Assembly (NCBI GenBank): GCA_030151925.1
Contig: JASLCY010000152.1
Span: 1-9,443 of the forward strand
DNA from: Oligoflexus sp.
Lineage (GTDB): Bacteria > Bdellovibrionota_B > Oligoflexia > Oligoflexales > Oligoflexaceae
DNA: 9,443 bases
Direction of reading: 5' to 3'
Shown here: positions 1 through 5,606 of the stretch, in pieces
Layout: the number at the start of each line of letters is the position of its first letter
Numbering within the stretch: position 1 is the stretch's first letter
Program-made: the position numbers and the translations under genes
The notes under the pieces: generated by a model
Database searches by the model: none
Told to the model about the DNA's origin: nothing
What the model saw: only the letters and a program-made list of their open reading frames with translations

Positions 1-428
1 AGGCCTTCCCCGCGCTTCGACCACGTTAGGAAACGCACGCGCCGCTCAAACCAGGCCTGCGTGCGTGAACCCCTGATCCATCGAGCGAGCTCATGCAGCG
101 TCTCGACTTCGGTTTCCGGCTTGATATCGAAGGTCCAGTTATAGGTCTCATAATCGCGAAGCAGCTCGGCGAGGGTCATGAGAGGTTGGCCGCCTAGCGT
201 TTTCACGGCTTTCAGCTCTTCGAGCGAGCTGTCGGCGATGACGCGCTCGACTCCGCAGGTCTGCTTAAGGTCGGGATCATGGTGGAGGACGATGTGCCCG
301 TCGGCGGTCGTGCGCAGATCGGTTTCCAGGTGCTCGAAACCAAGTTTGGTCGCAGCATCGAAGGCTGCGCGGGTGTTTTCGGTTGCCGATTCGCAATATC
401 CCCTGTGGCTGATCCAAATGGATGTCAA
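1..428 (-). CDS. Glycerophosphodiester phosphodiesterase family protein (5' part, runs off left edge)
   Basis: Hydrolyses glycerophosphodiesters to an alcohol and glycerol-3-phosphate, supporting phospholipid turnover or phosphate scavenging. The first 142 residues are present and the 3' end lies beyond base 1. Family landmarks are in order: HRG at residues 8-10 (catalytic His and Arg), ENT at 17-19, the metal-binding ExD at 35-37, ADGHIVLHHD at 42-51 holding the second catalytic His (H50), and FDIK at 100-103. There is no signal peptide, so a cytoplasmic enzyme of the short UgpQ-like type (about 240 residues) is more likely than a periplasmic GlpQ. I chose the TTG at 428 because AGGAG (435-439) lies six bases upstream and the HRG motif then sits close to the N-terminus, as is usual. 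An in-frame TTG at 434 and GTG at about 461 are alternatives. It diverges from the HesB-like gene. The family is certain; the substrate is not. Confidence 0.92.
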   Translation of the reverse strand, partial: MTSIWISHRGYCESATENTRAAFDAATKLGFEHLETDLRTTADGHIVLHHDPDLKQTCGVERVIADSSLEELKAVKTLGGQPLMTLAELLRDYETYNWTFDIKPETEVETLHELARWIRGSRTQAWFERRVRFLTWSKRGEG

Positions 429-535
429 AGGCAACTCCTGCGTGTTGATGCGTGCCTTCACTCTAAGGGCATTCCATGGACTTTCCTAGGGAAACCTCGG
501 GCGACCTTGCGAAAACGGGGCGCATCCTTTAGGCT

Positions 536-560
536 CGCCACAGCCACCGAAGAAGTGGCG
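536..560. repeat. Short inverted repeat upstream of the HesB-like gene
   Basis: CGCCAC (536-541) and GTGGCG (555-560) are perfect inverse copies separated by 13 bases. An overlapping alternative pairs GCCAC (543-547) with GTGGC (555-559). It lies in the 174-bp divergent spacer between the phosphodiesterase and HesB-like genes, 42 bases before the latter's start codon. It could be an operator or a leader hairpin. Short GC-rich inverted repeats are common by chance at this base composition. I see no convincing -35/-10 pair in the spacer. Confidence 0.25.
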
Positions 561-602
561 GACTGCACTCACGACGACTTCGCAAGAATCGAGAGCATAA
601 AA

Positions 603-1010
603 ATGAATCCTCTCTCCGACCCGAATCACGAAGGCCTTTTCCTCACGCCGCGCGCGCATGCGGAAGCCTTGGCACTCCTGGACCAGGAAGAGCGCTATAA
701 AGGGCTCCCGATGCGCCTCTACATCGAGGGCAAGGGTTGCGACGGTTTTTATTACGGCGTGAATTTCGATGCGGCGGAGGCCGACGACCTGCACTTCATG
801 ATCGACGGCCTGCATTGCATCGTCGACTCGCGCGCCTTCATCTTCTGCAAGGGATCGACGATCGATTTCGTGGACGACGAGCGGGGCCGGGGCTTTCTGG
901 TCGATAATCCGAAGGAGAGGAATTTCCGCGGGAAGTTCTATAAGAAGAGCACGTGGAAGACCAAGCTCGAGGCCCTCGCCGAACCGAAGGCTCAGCCCTC
1001 CGAAGCCTGA
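603..1010 (+). CDS. HesB/IscA-like (A-type Fe-S carrier fold) protein lacking the C-terminal Cys pair
   Basis: A 135-residue protein with the core pattern of A-type iron-sulfur carriers (IscA, ErpA, HesB): FLTPRA near residue 13, then MRLYIEGKGCDGFYYGVNFD at 37-56, in which C46 matches the first conserved cysteine (GCSGF in IscA), followed by DDLHFMIDG, STIDFVDDE (85-93) and GFLVDNP (97-103). In true carriers the C-terminus has a C-G-C motif just after the NP; here that stretch is NFRGKFYKKSTW (107-118) with no cysteine. The remaining cysteines, C72 and C82, are not in family positions. Cluster assembly as in IscA is therefore doubtful, and it may bind a metal or cluster differently or serve a regulatory role. 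ATG 603 is preceded by GAGAG. The same frame is open back to 279, but that part is antisense to the phosphodiesterase. The 3' end overlaps the convergent regulator gene by 19 bp. Confidence 0.85.
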   Translation: MNPLSDPNHEGLFLTPRAHAEALALLDQEERYKGLPMRLYIEGKGCDGFYYGVNFDAAEADDLHFMIDGLHCIVDSRAFIFCKGSTIDFVDDERGRGFLVDNPKERNFRGKFYKKSTWKTKLEALAEPKAQPSEA

Positions 1011-1651
1011 TGCACCAGGCGGTAACCGCCGCCGTAGATGCTCTCGATCGCGTAATGCGAGGGGGCGAGGCTCCGCCGCAGGCGCGAGATATGCGACGAG
1101 ACGCTCTTCGGCGAGACCTTCACATCCTTCCAGATCTCATTGCACAGATCCTCGTGGCTCAGATAACGGTCTTGGAACCTTATGAGGTGCCTGAGGATCT
1201 GCGCCTCCTTCAGCGTGAGATGCTGCCATTCGCCGTGCGGCAGGACCTGCAGCCTGTTCGCTTCGAGATCCAGCCTGAGATCGCCCAGTTCGATATGAGA
1301 CGGATCGCCTTCGTCGGCGACGTGCAAGAGCCGCTGCATGATGAACGGCAGCTCGGGGTATTGATCGTCCGGGACATGCACGGCCCTATCGAGCCCGTCT
1401 CCGGCGGCGTCCCCGACGACCACGATCTCGGCCTTGGGCCAATGGATCCCGATCAGCTTCTCGAGATTGTCGAGATCGTCGAGGAAATCGTCGGCATGGA
1501 TCACGATCGCCTGCGGAACGGCCGCGCTCAGCGCCCCGAGCTTGAGGAAGTTGCGGACCGAGGCGAAGGCCCGGACCGCGAAATCGCCTTGCAGGAGGCC
1601 GGCCATGGACCTTTCATGCTTTCTCGGCTTTTCCAGCACCCAGAGGATCAT
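992..1651 (-). CDS. OmpR/PhoB-type transcriptional regulator with degenerate receiver domain
   Basis: A 219-residue DNA-binding regulator. Residues about 118-213 are a clear OmpR/PhoB winged helix: LTLKEAQILRHL (145-156), SHEDLCNEIW (165-174), recognition helix KSVSSHISRLRRSL (182-195) and the wing IESIYGGGYRLV (202-213). Residues 1-110 have the length and alternating strand/helix pattern of a CheY-like receiver but lack its chemistry. The acidic pair after strand 1 is only E7 (ILWVLEKPR), the phospho-acceptor position at the end of strand 3 appears to be H52 (AIVIHADD), the Ser/Thr after strand 4 is G80, and the strand-5 lysine is missing (HVPDDQ). Phosphorylation by a histidine kinase is thus unlikely, and none is encoded nearby. 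It is the second gene of an operon with the lipoprotein at 1661-2848, nine bases downstream and apparently coupled in translation. Target genes are unknown; its own operon and the divergent gene at 2923 are plausible. Confidence 0.9.
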   Translation of the reverse strand: MILWVLEKPRKHERSMAGLLQGDFAVRAFASVRNFLKLGALSAAVPQAIVIHADDFLDDLDNLEKLIGIHWPKAEIVVVGDAAGDGLDRAVHVPDDQYPELPFIMQRLLHVADEGDPSHIELGDLRLDLEANRLQVLPHGEWQHLTLKEAQILRHLIRFQDRYLSHEDLCNEIWKDVKVSPKSVSSHISRLRRSLAPSHYAIESIYGGGYRLVHQASEG

Positions 1652-1663
1652 ACGCTCTCCTTA
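1652..1663 (-). promoter_or_regulatory. Ribosome binding site of the regulator, embedded in the upstream stop codon
   Basis: On the minus strand the lipoprotein stop TAA is part of TAAGGAGAGCGT directly before the regulator's ATG (1651). The AAGGAG shares its first two bases with the stop codon and sits five bases from the start. This is close to an ideal Shine-Dalgarno site, fixes the regulator start, and points to re-use of terminating ribosomes (translational coupling). Confidence 0.75.
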
Positions 1664-2848
1664 GTCGACTTCGCAGAGGCTGTACTTCGGGGTCGGACCG
1701 CCGTTGAAACGCGAGAGGAGGTAGAACTTCTCGGAAGGGTCGTGGTAGAAGCTGTCCTCGAAGGTCGTGCCTTCCTTGAAGATCCCGAGAAAGCCCTGCG
1801 GCGCGAGCTCGGAGCCGTTCACCCGATAGCGGCCCACGGAGATCTCATGATCGAGCCACTGCGGGAGGAAGACGAAGGTGTCCTTGTTGTTCGAGGAGAC
1901 CAGGGGCTGGGCTGCGTGCACCCGCGTTAAGGCGAGGTTCGCCTCCGCCATCTTCTGGAAGGGTTCGGCCTTGGGCAGGCTCAGGGCGACGAGCGCGGTA
2001 TTCTCCCAGAGGAGGCTATCGCCCTTCACGAAAGCGAGCGTGAGGGCTCCGTCGTTCTCATGGAAGTCCCAGCTTTCGATCGGTCCCTTTTCATCCAGCT
2101 CGATCGCGCCCGCATCCTTCTTGCCCGTCATCCACGGCCGCATGCGGAAGCGCGGCTCCTTCACCTTGCTGGATACGCCGCGGTCGAGGTTCATGACCCA
2201 GCGTTTGCCCTGGTTGTCGCCGAAGGTCTTCACCTGATTGCCGACCACCTGGGTCGTGAGGTAACGGACCTGCTGCCCGGGAGCGAACGGGATTTCAAGC
2301 TCCTGGTAGACTTGATCGTCGTTCGCCTCCTCGTTCTTCTCTTCCCGGACCATGGTATAGAGCTTATCGCCCTCGATCTGCCAGGGGCCGAGATCGAAGG
2401 CGCCCTTGATCTTGCTCGGGAACTGGGCCACGACCACGTTGCTCGCCAGGTCCCTGACCTGGATGAAGGGATTGTCCTTGATTTTCGTATGAACGACGAA
2501 GACCGTCTTCTGCCCCGCTACGCCGCCGCCGAGGAAAACCGCGTCCTGGCTCACCGGCAGCTTCACGAGGTTGCCCGCTTTGAGATCGGACTCTTTGCGA
2601 AAAGCCAAATGATAGAAGTTCTTCACGCCTTTCCGAGAGCTTATCTCGAGCAGCAAAGTCGGGCCGGTCGAAGGCAGGATATGCACGCGATCGATCCTGA
2701 GATCCTCGGGAAGCAGAGGCAGCTCGCGGCAATCCATGCCGTCCGCCTCGGAAAGCGCGCTCCAGTCTGATTTCACGTCAGGCTTGGTCCAGCTCGCACA
2801 TCCCGAAATGATTACCAAACTCGCTATTTTTAAGCAATTACGGTGCAT
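1661..2848 (-). CDS. Predicted lipoprotein of unknown function, possibly beta-propeller-like
   Basis: A 395-residue protein I do not recognise. The N-terminus is a lipoprotein signal: MHRNCLKI, a hydrophobic stretch, then the lipobox ISGC with C17 as the lipidated residue. Position +2 is Ala, so outer-membrane sorting is expected if the Lol rule applies. The mature part is a long series of short beta-strand-like segments with polar turns (for example KTVFVVHTKI, KLYTMVREE, TFVFLPQWLD, KFYLLSRFNG), typical of beta-propellers, but no named repeat can be assigned. The only cysteines in the mature chain besides C17 are C40 and C392, near the two ends, and could form a disulfide closing the fold. 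ATG 2848 is preferred because GAGG (2855-2858) is six bases upstream; a GTG at 2860 would overlap that site. It is first in an operon with the regulator, so a periplasmic or envelope sensory role is an attractive guess. Confidence 0.85.
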   Translation of the reverse strand: MHRNCLKIASLVIISGCASWTKPDVKSDWSALSEADGMDCRELPLLPEDLRIDRVHILPSTGPTLLLEISSRKGVKNFYHLAFRKESDLKAGNLVKLPVSQDAVFLGGGVAGQKTVFVVHTKIKDNPFIQVRDLASNVVVAQFPSKIKGAFDLGPWQIEGDKLYTMVREEKNEEANDDQVYQELEIPFAPGQQVRYLTTQVVGNQVKTFGDNQGKRWVMNLDRGVSSKVKEPRFRMRPWMTGKKDAGAIELDEKGPIESWDFHENDGALTLAFVKGDSLLWENTALVALSLPKAEPFQKMAEANLALTRVHAAQPLVSSNNKDTFVFLPQWLDHEISVGRYRVNGSELAPQGFLGIFKEGTTFEDSFYHDPSEKFYLLSRFNGGPTPKYSLCEVD

Positions 2849-2922
2849 GCAAAGCCTCACACTGAGCTTAAGTATTCTGGAGCCGGGACGATAAATCTTA
2901 CAGGTTGTATGGGAATCATTGT

Positions 2923-3252
2923 ATGCGATTATCGAAGGCCCACCAAAAACTTTTCGTGCTGGCGCTCTGCCTTTCGGCGGAGGCCTGCCAATCGGTCGTC
3001 AAGCTCGAGGGTCGAGTTCCGGTGCAGGTCCCTTACATTCGGAATTCCGCTAACGAATGCTATTATCTCGATGAATTCATGCCGGTTCCGGATAACCTCG
3101 TGAGCGGCGAATCGGGAGCCATGAAGCTTCGTTACTACACCTATAACTTCGCCAATTACAAGGATTGGGACAGCCGCGAGATCATCCTCTCGTTCTATTC
3201 GCGGGATGACAAGTGCTGGTCCCTCTTCGAGGAATTCTATTTGATTCGATGA
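2923..3252 (+). CDS. Small exported protein, possible lipoprotein, unknown function
   Basis: A 109-residue protein with no recognised domain. Residues 1-21 look like a signal peptide: MRLSKAHQK, then FVLALCLSAEA, followed by C22. The AEA|C junction fits signal peptidase I (Ala at -3 and -1). It would be an atypical lipobox for signal peptidase II because of Glu at -2. The mature chain is short, Tyr-rich and beta-leaning (KLRYYTYNF, IILSFYS), with C46 and C98 that could pair. ATG 2923 follows GGGA (2911-2914) at eight bases; an in-frame TTG at 2905 would add six residues and spoil the signal peptide. It diverges from the lipoprotein/regulator operon across a 74-bp A+T-rich spacer that must hold both promoters, so control by that regulator is possible. 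No gene follows closely, and the next one has its own promoter. Confidence 0.7.
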   Translation: MRLSKAHQKLFVLALCLSAEACQSVVKLEGRVPVQVPYIRNSANECYYLDEFMPVPDNLVSGESGAMKLRYYTYNFANYKDWDSREIILSFYSRDDKCWSLFEEFYLIR

Positions 3253-3285
3253 CCACTGGGTAGGACTCGTCCCTTCCGGTGATCT

Positions 3286-3313
3286 TCGACAAAACCCAAG
3301 CTCGAGCTACAAT
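3286..3313 (+). promoter_or_regulatory. Sigma70-type promoter of the TPR lipoprotein gene
   Basis: TCGACA (3286-3291, five of six to TTGACA) and TACAAT (3308-3313, five of six to TATAAT) are separated by 16 bases. Transcription would start near 3320, giving a leader of about 29 bases that contains AGGGGAG (3334-3340), eight bases before the ATG at 3349. It is among the best -35/-10 pairs in the window and separates this gene from the small gene ending at 3252. Confidence 0.55.
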
Positions 3314-3348
3314 GGTAGCAAGCAAAAGATGATAGGGGAGCTTCGCGC

Positions 3349-4434
3349 ATGGTGCGCCGTCTAACGCCTTACACGCTTATCCTCGCAGGGCTGCTGCCGC
3401 TCGTGGCGATCTCCTGCGCGACCACGCATCGGAGCGCTGAACCGAATTCGGCCTCTGAAACGCGCGGAGCTGCGGCGGCGGAACGCAAGGAGAGCGCAAG
3501 GCTCCTCGAGCAAGGCAACCAGTACGCGCGCGACGGCCTCTACCGCGAGGCGCTCGCGACCTTCGACCAATTCTTCGACAAGCATCCCGAAGACCCGAGC
3601 GCCAACCGCACCGTGGGCATCATCTACGTGAAGATGGGCGCTTACAAGAAGGCCCTGCAGTACCTCGACAAGGCCTTCACCTACTTCCCCAACAATTACG
3701 ACCTGAACTTCTACTATGGCGAAGCCCTGCGCATGCAAGCGCATTACGGCGATGCCATCTATCACTACAAACGCGCGCTCGAAGCGGAGCCCAAGAACGT
3801 CCCCGCCCTCAAGGCCCTGACGTGGAGCTTCTACAGCATTCGCTACTACGTGGAGGCCTTGCGCAGCGCGAAGGAACTCAAGAAGCTCGTGCCGAACGAC
3901 TTCCAGGCCGCGATCATCACGGCCCGCGTCCTGAACAAGATCAACCTGAACGACAAGGCGATGGCGATCCTGAACCGCACGGAGAACACGACCAACGCCG
4001 ATAACATCCCCTTCCTCAACAGCGTGAAGGGCGACATCCTCTATTCCATGGGTGAGAAGGAAGCGGCGGAGCAGGCTTATCGCAAGGCTTTGCAAGACCA
4101 GCCCCTGCTGCCCGGCGCGTTGATCGGCCTCGGCAAGAAGCTGCTCGACGACAGGAAGCCCGAGACCCGCGAGACCGCGATCACCTACCTCGATCGCGCC
4201 GTGAAGATCCGCCCGAACATGGTGGAAGCCTATTATCTGCTCGGCAAGGCTTACAAAGAGACGAACCCCGAGAAATCGATCGCCTACTACCGCATCTTCT
4301 CCAAGGAGGCCTACTATGATCCCGGCTTCCAGCAAGAGCTTGCGGAGATCCGCCCTCAGCTCCTCGAAGCGAAGAAGAAGATCGACGCCAAGCGCGGCGT
4401 CTCCTCTCGCGGCGACGGCGACGAACAGCTTTGA
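3349..4434 (+). CDS. TPR-repeat lipoprotein
   Basis: A 361-residue exported protein made almost wholly of tetratricopeptide repeats, which build a superhelical scaffold for protein contacts. The signal is MVRRL, a hydrophobic stretch to residue 20, then AISC with C23 as probable lipidation site; Ala rather than Leu at -3 makes the lipobox slightly weak. A low-complexity linker (about 27-48) leads into repeats at roughly 49-82, 83-116, 117-150, 151-184, 185-216, 221-254, 255-291 (irregular, with an insertion) and 292-325. Typical TPR positions show as GLYREALATFDQFF, GAYKKALQYLDKAF, AHYGDAIYHYKRAL and EAAEQAYRKAL. The C-terminus is a charged helix ending in a Gly/Asp-rich tail. It has its own promoter and an AGGGGAG ribosome site. 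Outer-membrane TPR lipoproteins commonly serve assembly of secretion, pilus or motility machines, but no such genes are adjacent. It converges on the gene at 4456 with only 21 bp between and no visible terminator. Confidence 0.92.
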   Translation: MVRRLTPYTLILAGLLPLVAISCATTHRSAEPNSASETRGAAAAERKESARLLEQGNQYARDGLYREALATFDQFFDKHPEDPSANRTVGIIYVKMGAYKKALQYLDKAFTYFPNNYDLNFYYGEALRMQAHYGDAIYHYKRALEAEPKNVPALKALTWSFYSIRYYVEALRSAKELKKLVPNDFQAAIITARVLNKINLNDKAMAILNRTENTTNADNIPFLNSVKGDILYSMGEKEAAEQAYRKALQDQPLLPGALIGLGKKLLDDRKPETRETAITYLDRAVKIRPNMVEAYYLLGKAYKETNPEKSIAYYRIFSKEAYYDPGFQQELAEIRPQLLEAKKKIDAKRGVSSRGDGDEQL

Positions 4435-4455
4435 TCGCCGCCCCGGCCCTTCCGC

Positions 4456-4830
4456 TCAGAGCAGCTTCATCTCTTCTTTCTGGAAACTCAGGAGGCTTCT
4501 TCGGGCATCGAAGAGGTTCTTGTAGGAATCGTAGCGGACCTTCAGCTTATCGCATTCGCGTTTCGCTTCCAGCAGCTTCTCCAGAAAACTCAGGTATTCC
4601 GGATCGGTCTCGGTCAGGCGCTTGAGTTTGGCTTCGCTCATCTTATCGTCATCGAGCCTCAGGGAAATCTGCGCTTTCACGATCGACTTCATCAGCTCGA
4701 GGTGCTCGGCCTTTTTCTTGGCGTCGACGTAGGCGAGGCCGACTTTGTTCGTGATATGGACGATCTCCTCGAGACCGAGCTTATCCCATGATTTTTCCTT
4801 AGGATTCTGACTTTTGTCGTCGCTCGGCAC
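4456..4830 (-). CDS. Small charged helical protein, unknown function
   Basis: A 124-residue cytosolic protein, about 40% charged, almost entirely predicted helix. After a polar N-terminus (1-14) come LGLEEIVHITNKVGLAYVDA (18-37), a Lys/Glu-rich helix, SEAKLKRLTETDPEYLSFLE (65-84) and a long helix to the C-terminus (VRYDSYKNLFDARRSLLSF, 98-116) that could form a coiled coil. The layout (short helix, 'S-E-A-K..R....DPEY' turn, long helix ending in an Arg-rich 'L.ARRSLL') reminds me of small proteins in phage recombination modules, but I cannot confirm this. The frame is open to a GTG at 4977. I prefer GTG 4830 because GAGGGG lies six bases upstream and a good promoter lies within the extra stretch, which would also cover the upstream region of the divergent gene. 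It appears monocistronic. Confidence 0.75.
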   Translation of the reverse strand: MPSDDKSQNPKEKSWDKLGLEEIVHITNKVGLAYVDAKKKAEHLELMKSIVKAQISLRLDDDKMSEAKLKRLTETDPEYLSFLEKLLEAKRECDKLKVRYDSYKNLFDARRSLLSFQKEEMKLL

Positions 4831-4836
4831 CGGCGT

Positions 4837-4842
4837 CCCCTC
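4837..4842 (-). promoter_or_regulatory. Ribosome binding site that sets the start at 4830
   Basis: GAGGGG on the minus strand is followed after six bases (ACGCCG) by GTG 4830. The longer frame's start at 4977 has only a weak AGG upstream. This, with the promoter at 4877-4905, decides for the 124-residue form. Confidence 0.6.
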
Positions 4843-4876
4843 TAGCGTCCCGCATGAATGTCGGGTGTTCTTTGGA

Positions 4877-4905
4877 AATTTAGCCTTAACTTCGCTGTTC
4901 GTCAA
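4877..4905 (-). promoter_or_regulatory. Sigma70-type promoter for the small helical protein gene
   Basis: On the minus strand TTGACG (4905-4900, five of six to consensus) and TAAATT (4882-4877, four of six to TATAAT) are separated by exactly 17 bases. Transcription would start near 4870, about 40 bases ahead of GTG 4830. Its position inside the longer reading frame from 4977 argues against that longer start. Confidence 0.58.
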
Positions 4906-4955
4906 ACCGGGCTTAAGCTCCCGGGGATATTGGCCGATAAGCCAGTTAATTGGTG

Positions 4956-4961
4956 TATACT
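4956..4961 (+). promoter_or_regulatory. Possible -10 element of the two-gene unit
   Basis: TATACT (five of six to TATAAT) lies 42 bases before ATG 5004 in the short divergent region. The best -35 at usual spacing, CCGATA (4934-4939, 16-bp spacer), matches only three of six, so this promoter would be weak, activator-dependent, or read by another sigma factor. Confidence 0.35.
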
Positions 4962-5003
4962 GGAATAAGAGGGTCACGCCAGTACCTAGGATGCGAGCGA
5001 GTC

Positions 5004-5606
5004 ATGAGCACACTAACACTCCTAAGTCCTCAAGATTTCTTCAGAACCCAGGTCTCTGATGCAGCCAAGGCTTTAGAGCTGGAGCTCGATCAGGACATCG
5101 AATTCTACCTTGTGAACCTTCTCTGCGAATTCATCGATCCTTCAAGGCTCGCCATCGACAGTGAGAACGTCCTCGACACTCCTCTGGCGATCCTGATGAA
5201 GAAGGCCCTGGAATCCTCGCCCGACCACCAGATCAAGGTCTTGAAGCGCCTCGGCGATACCAGCCTCTACGTCTCGGGCTACTTCCAGGACTGCTTCAAA
5301 CGCAAGGCCGTGGACGTGAGCTATTACATCGATATGGGCAGCGTCGCTTACGGGCACACCGCGCACCTCATGAAGTCCTATAGGAACGACAGCCACTTCT
5401 CGAGAATGTACGCGACCCTCGCGCAGGAGTTCAAAACCCTCGTCGCGTTGATCACGGAGGTCGCCGAGACGCTCCTCGTCTCACGAAACGACGATCTCCT
5501 CGACACCTACATCAAATGGCAGAACACGCAATCGGTGAAGCTCAGGAAGATCCTTGAGGAGCGCGGCCTGCAGCCCGTTCATTTCAATCCGAAGATCTGC
5601 TCATGA
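5004..5606 (+). CDS. Conserved hypothetical cytosolic protein, first gene of a coupled pair
   Basis: A 200-residue soluble, mostly helical protein with no signal peptide or membrane segment. I do not know its function. Its most distinctive stretches are DIEFYLVNLLCEF (31-43), LKRLGDTSLYVSGYF (80-94), VDVSYYIDMGSVAYGH (103-118) and, near the C-terminus, LDTYIKWQNT (166-175). From memory, proteins with the 'LGD.sLY.sG.F' and 'YY..MG..AY' signatures occur as uncharacterised proteins in delta-proteobacteria; this cannot be checked here. ATG 5004 begins MSTLTLLSPQDFF. The frame extends to a TTG at 4950, but those extra codons cover the possible -10 element and the divergent spacer. The Shine-Dalgarno is weak (GCGAG). 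Its stop shares four bases (ATGA) with the start of the next gene, so the two are almost surely made together and may act together. Confidence 0.85.
   Translation: MSTLTLLSPQDFFRTQVSDAAKALELELDQDIEFYLVNLLCEFIDPSRLAIDSENVLDTPLAILMKKALESSPDHQIKVLKRLGDTSLYVSGYFQDCFKRKAVDVSYYIDMGSVAYGHTAHLMKSYRNDSHFSRMYATLAQEFKTLVALITEVAETLLVSRNDDLLDTYIKWQNTQSVKLRKILEERGLQPVHFNPKICS

Noticed and set aside
279..602. 108-codon N-terminal extension of the HesB-like frame
   Set aside because: It overlaps the phosphodiesterase coding sequence on the other strand, shows no homologous features, and ATG 603 gives a normal-length family member.
953..1930. 325-codon plus-strand open frame
   Set aside because: It runs antisense through both the regulator and the lipoprotein gene; its product is a low-complexity Glu/Arg/Val/Asp mix typical of the reverse of G+C-biased codons, and both antisense genes have domains or signals and good ribosome sites.
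2060..2770. 236-codon plus-strand open frame inside the lipoprotein gene
   Set aside because: Antisense shadow: no domain, skewed composition, no promoter or ribosome site, and fully contained in the supported gene.
3253..3283. Hairpin CACTGG...CCGGTG after the small exported-protein gene as a terminator
   Set aside because: The stem needs a G-T pair, the loop is large and no T-run follows; it may be incidental or part of a Rho-dependent end.
3361..4335. 324-codon minus-strand open frame opposite the TPR gene
   Set aside because: The TPR repeats on the plus strand are unmistakable; the reverse frame is Val/Leu/Glu/Arg-rich and repetitive only because the TPRs are.
4831..4977. N-terminal extension of the small helical protein to GTG 4977
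   Set aside because: The extra residues are unlike the rest of the protein, cover a 17-bp-spaced TTGACG/TAAATT promoter of the same strand and the upstream region of the divergent gene, and a strong GAGGGG site precedes GTG 4830.
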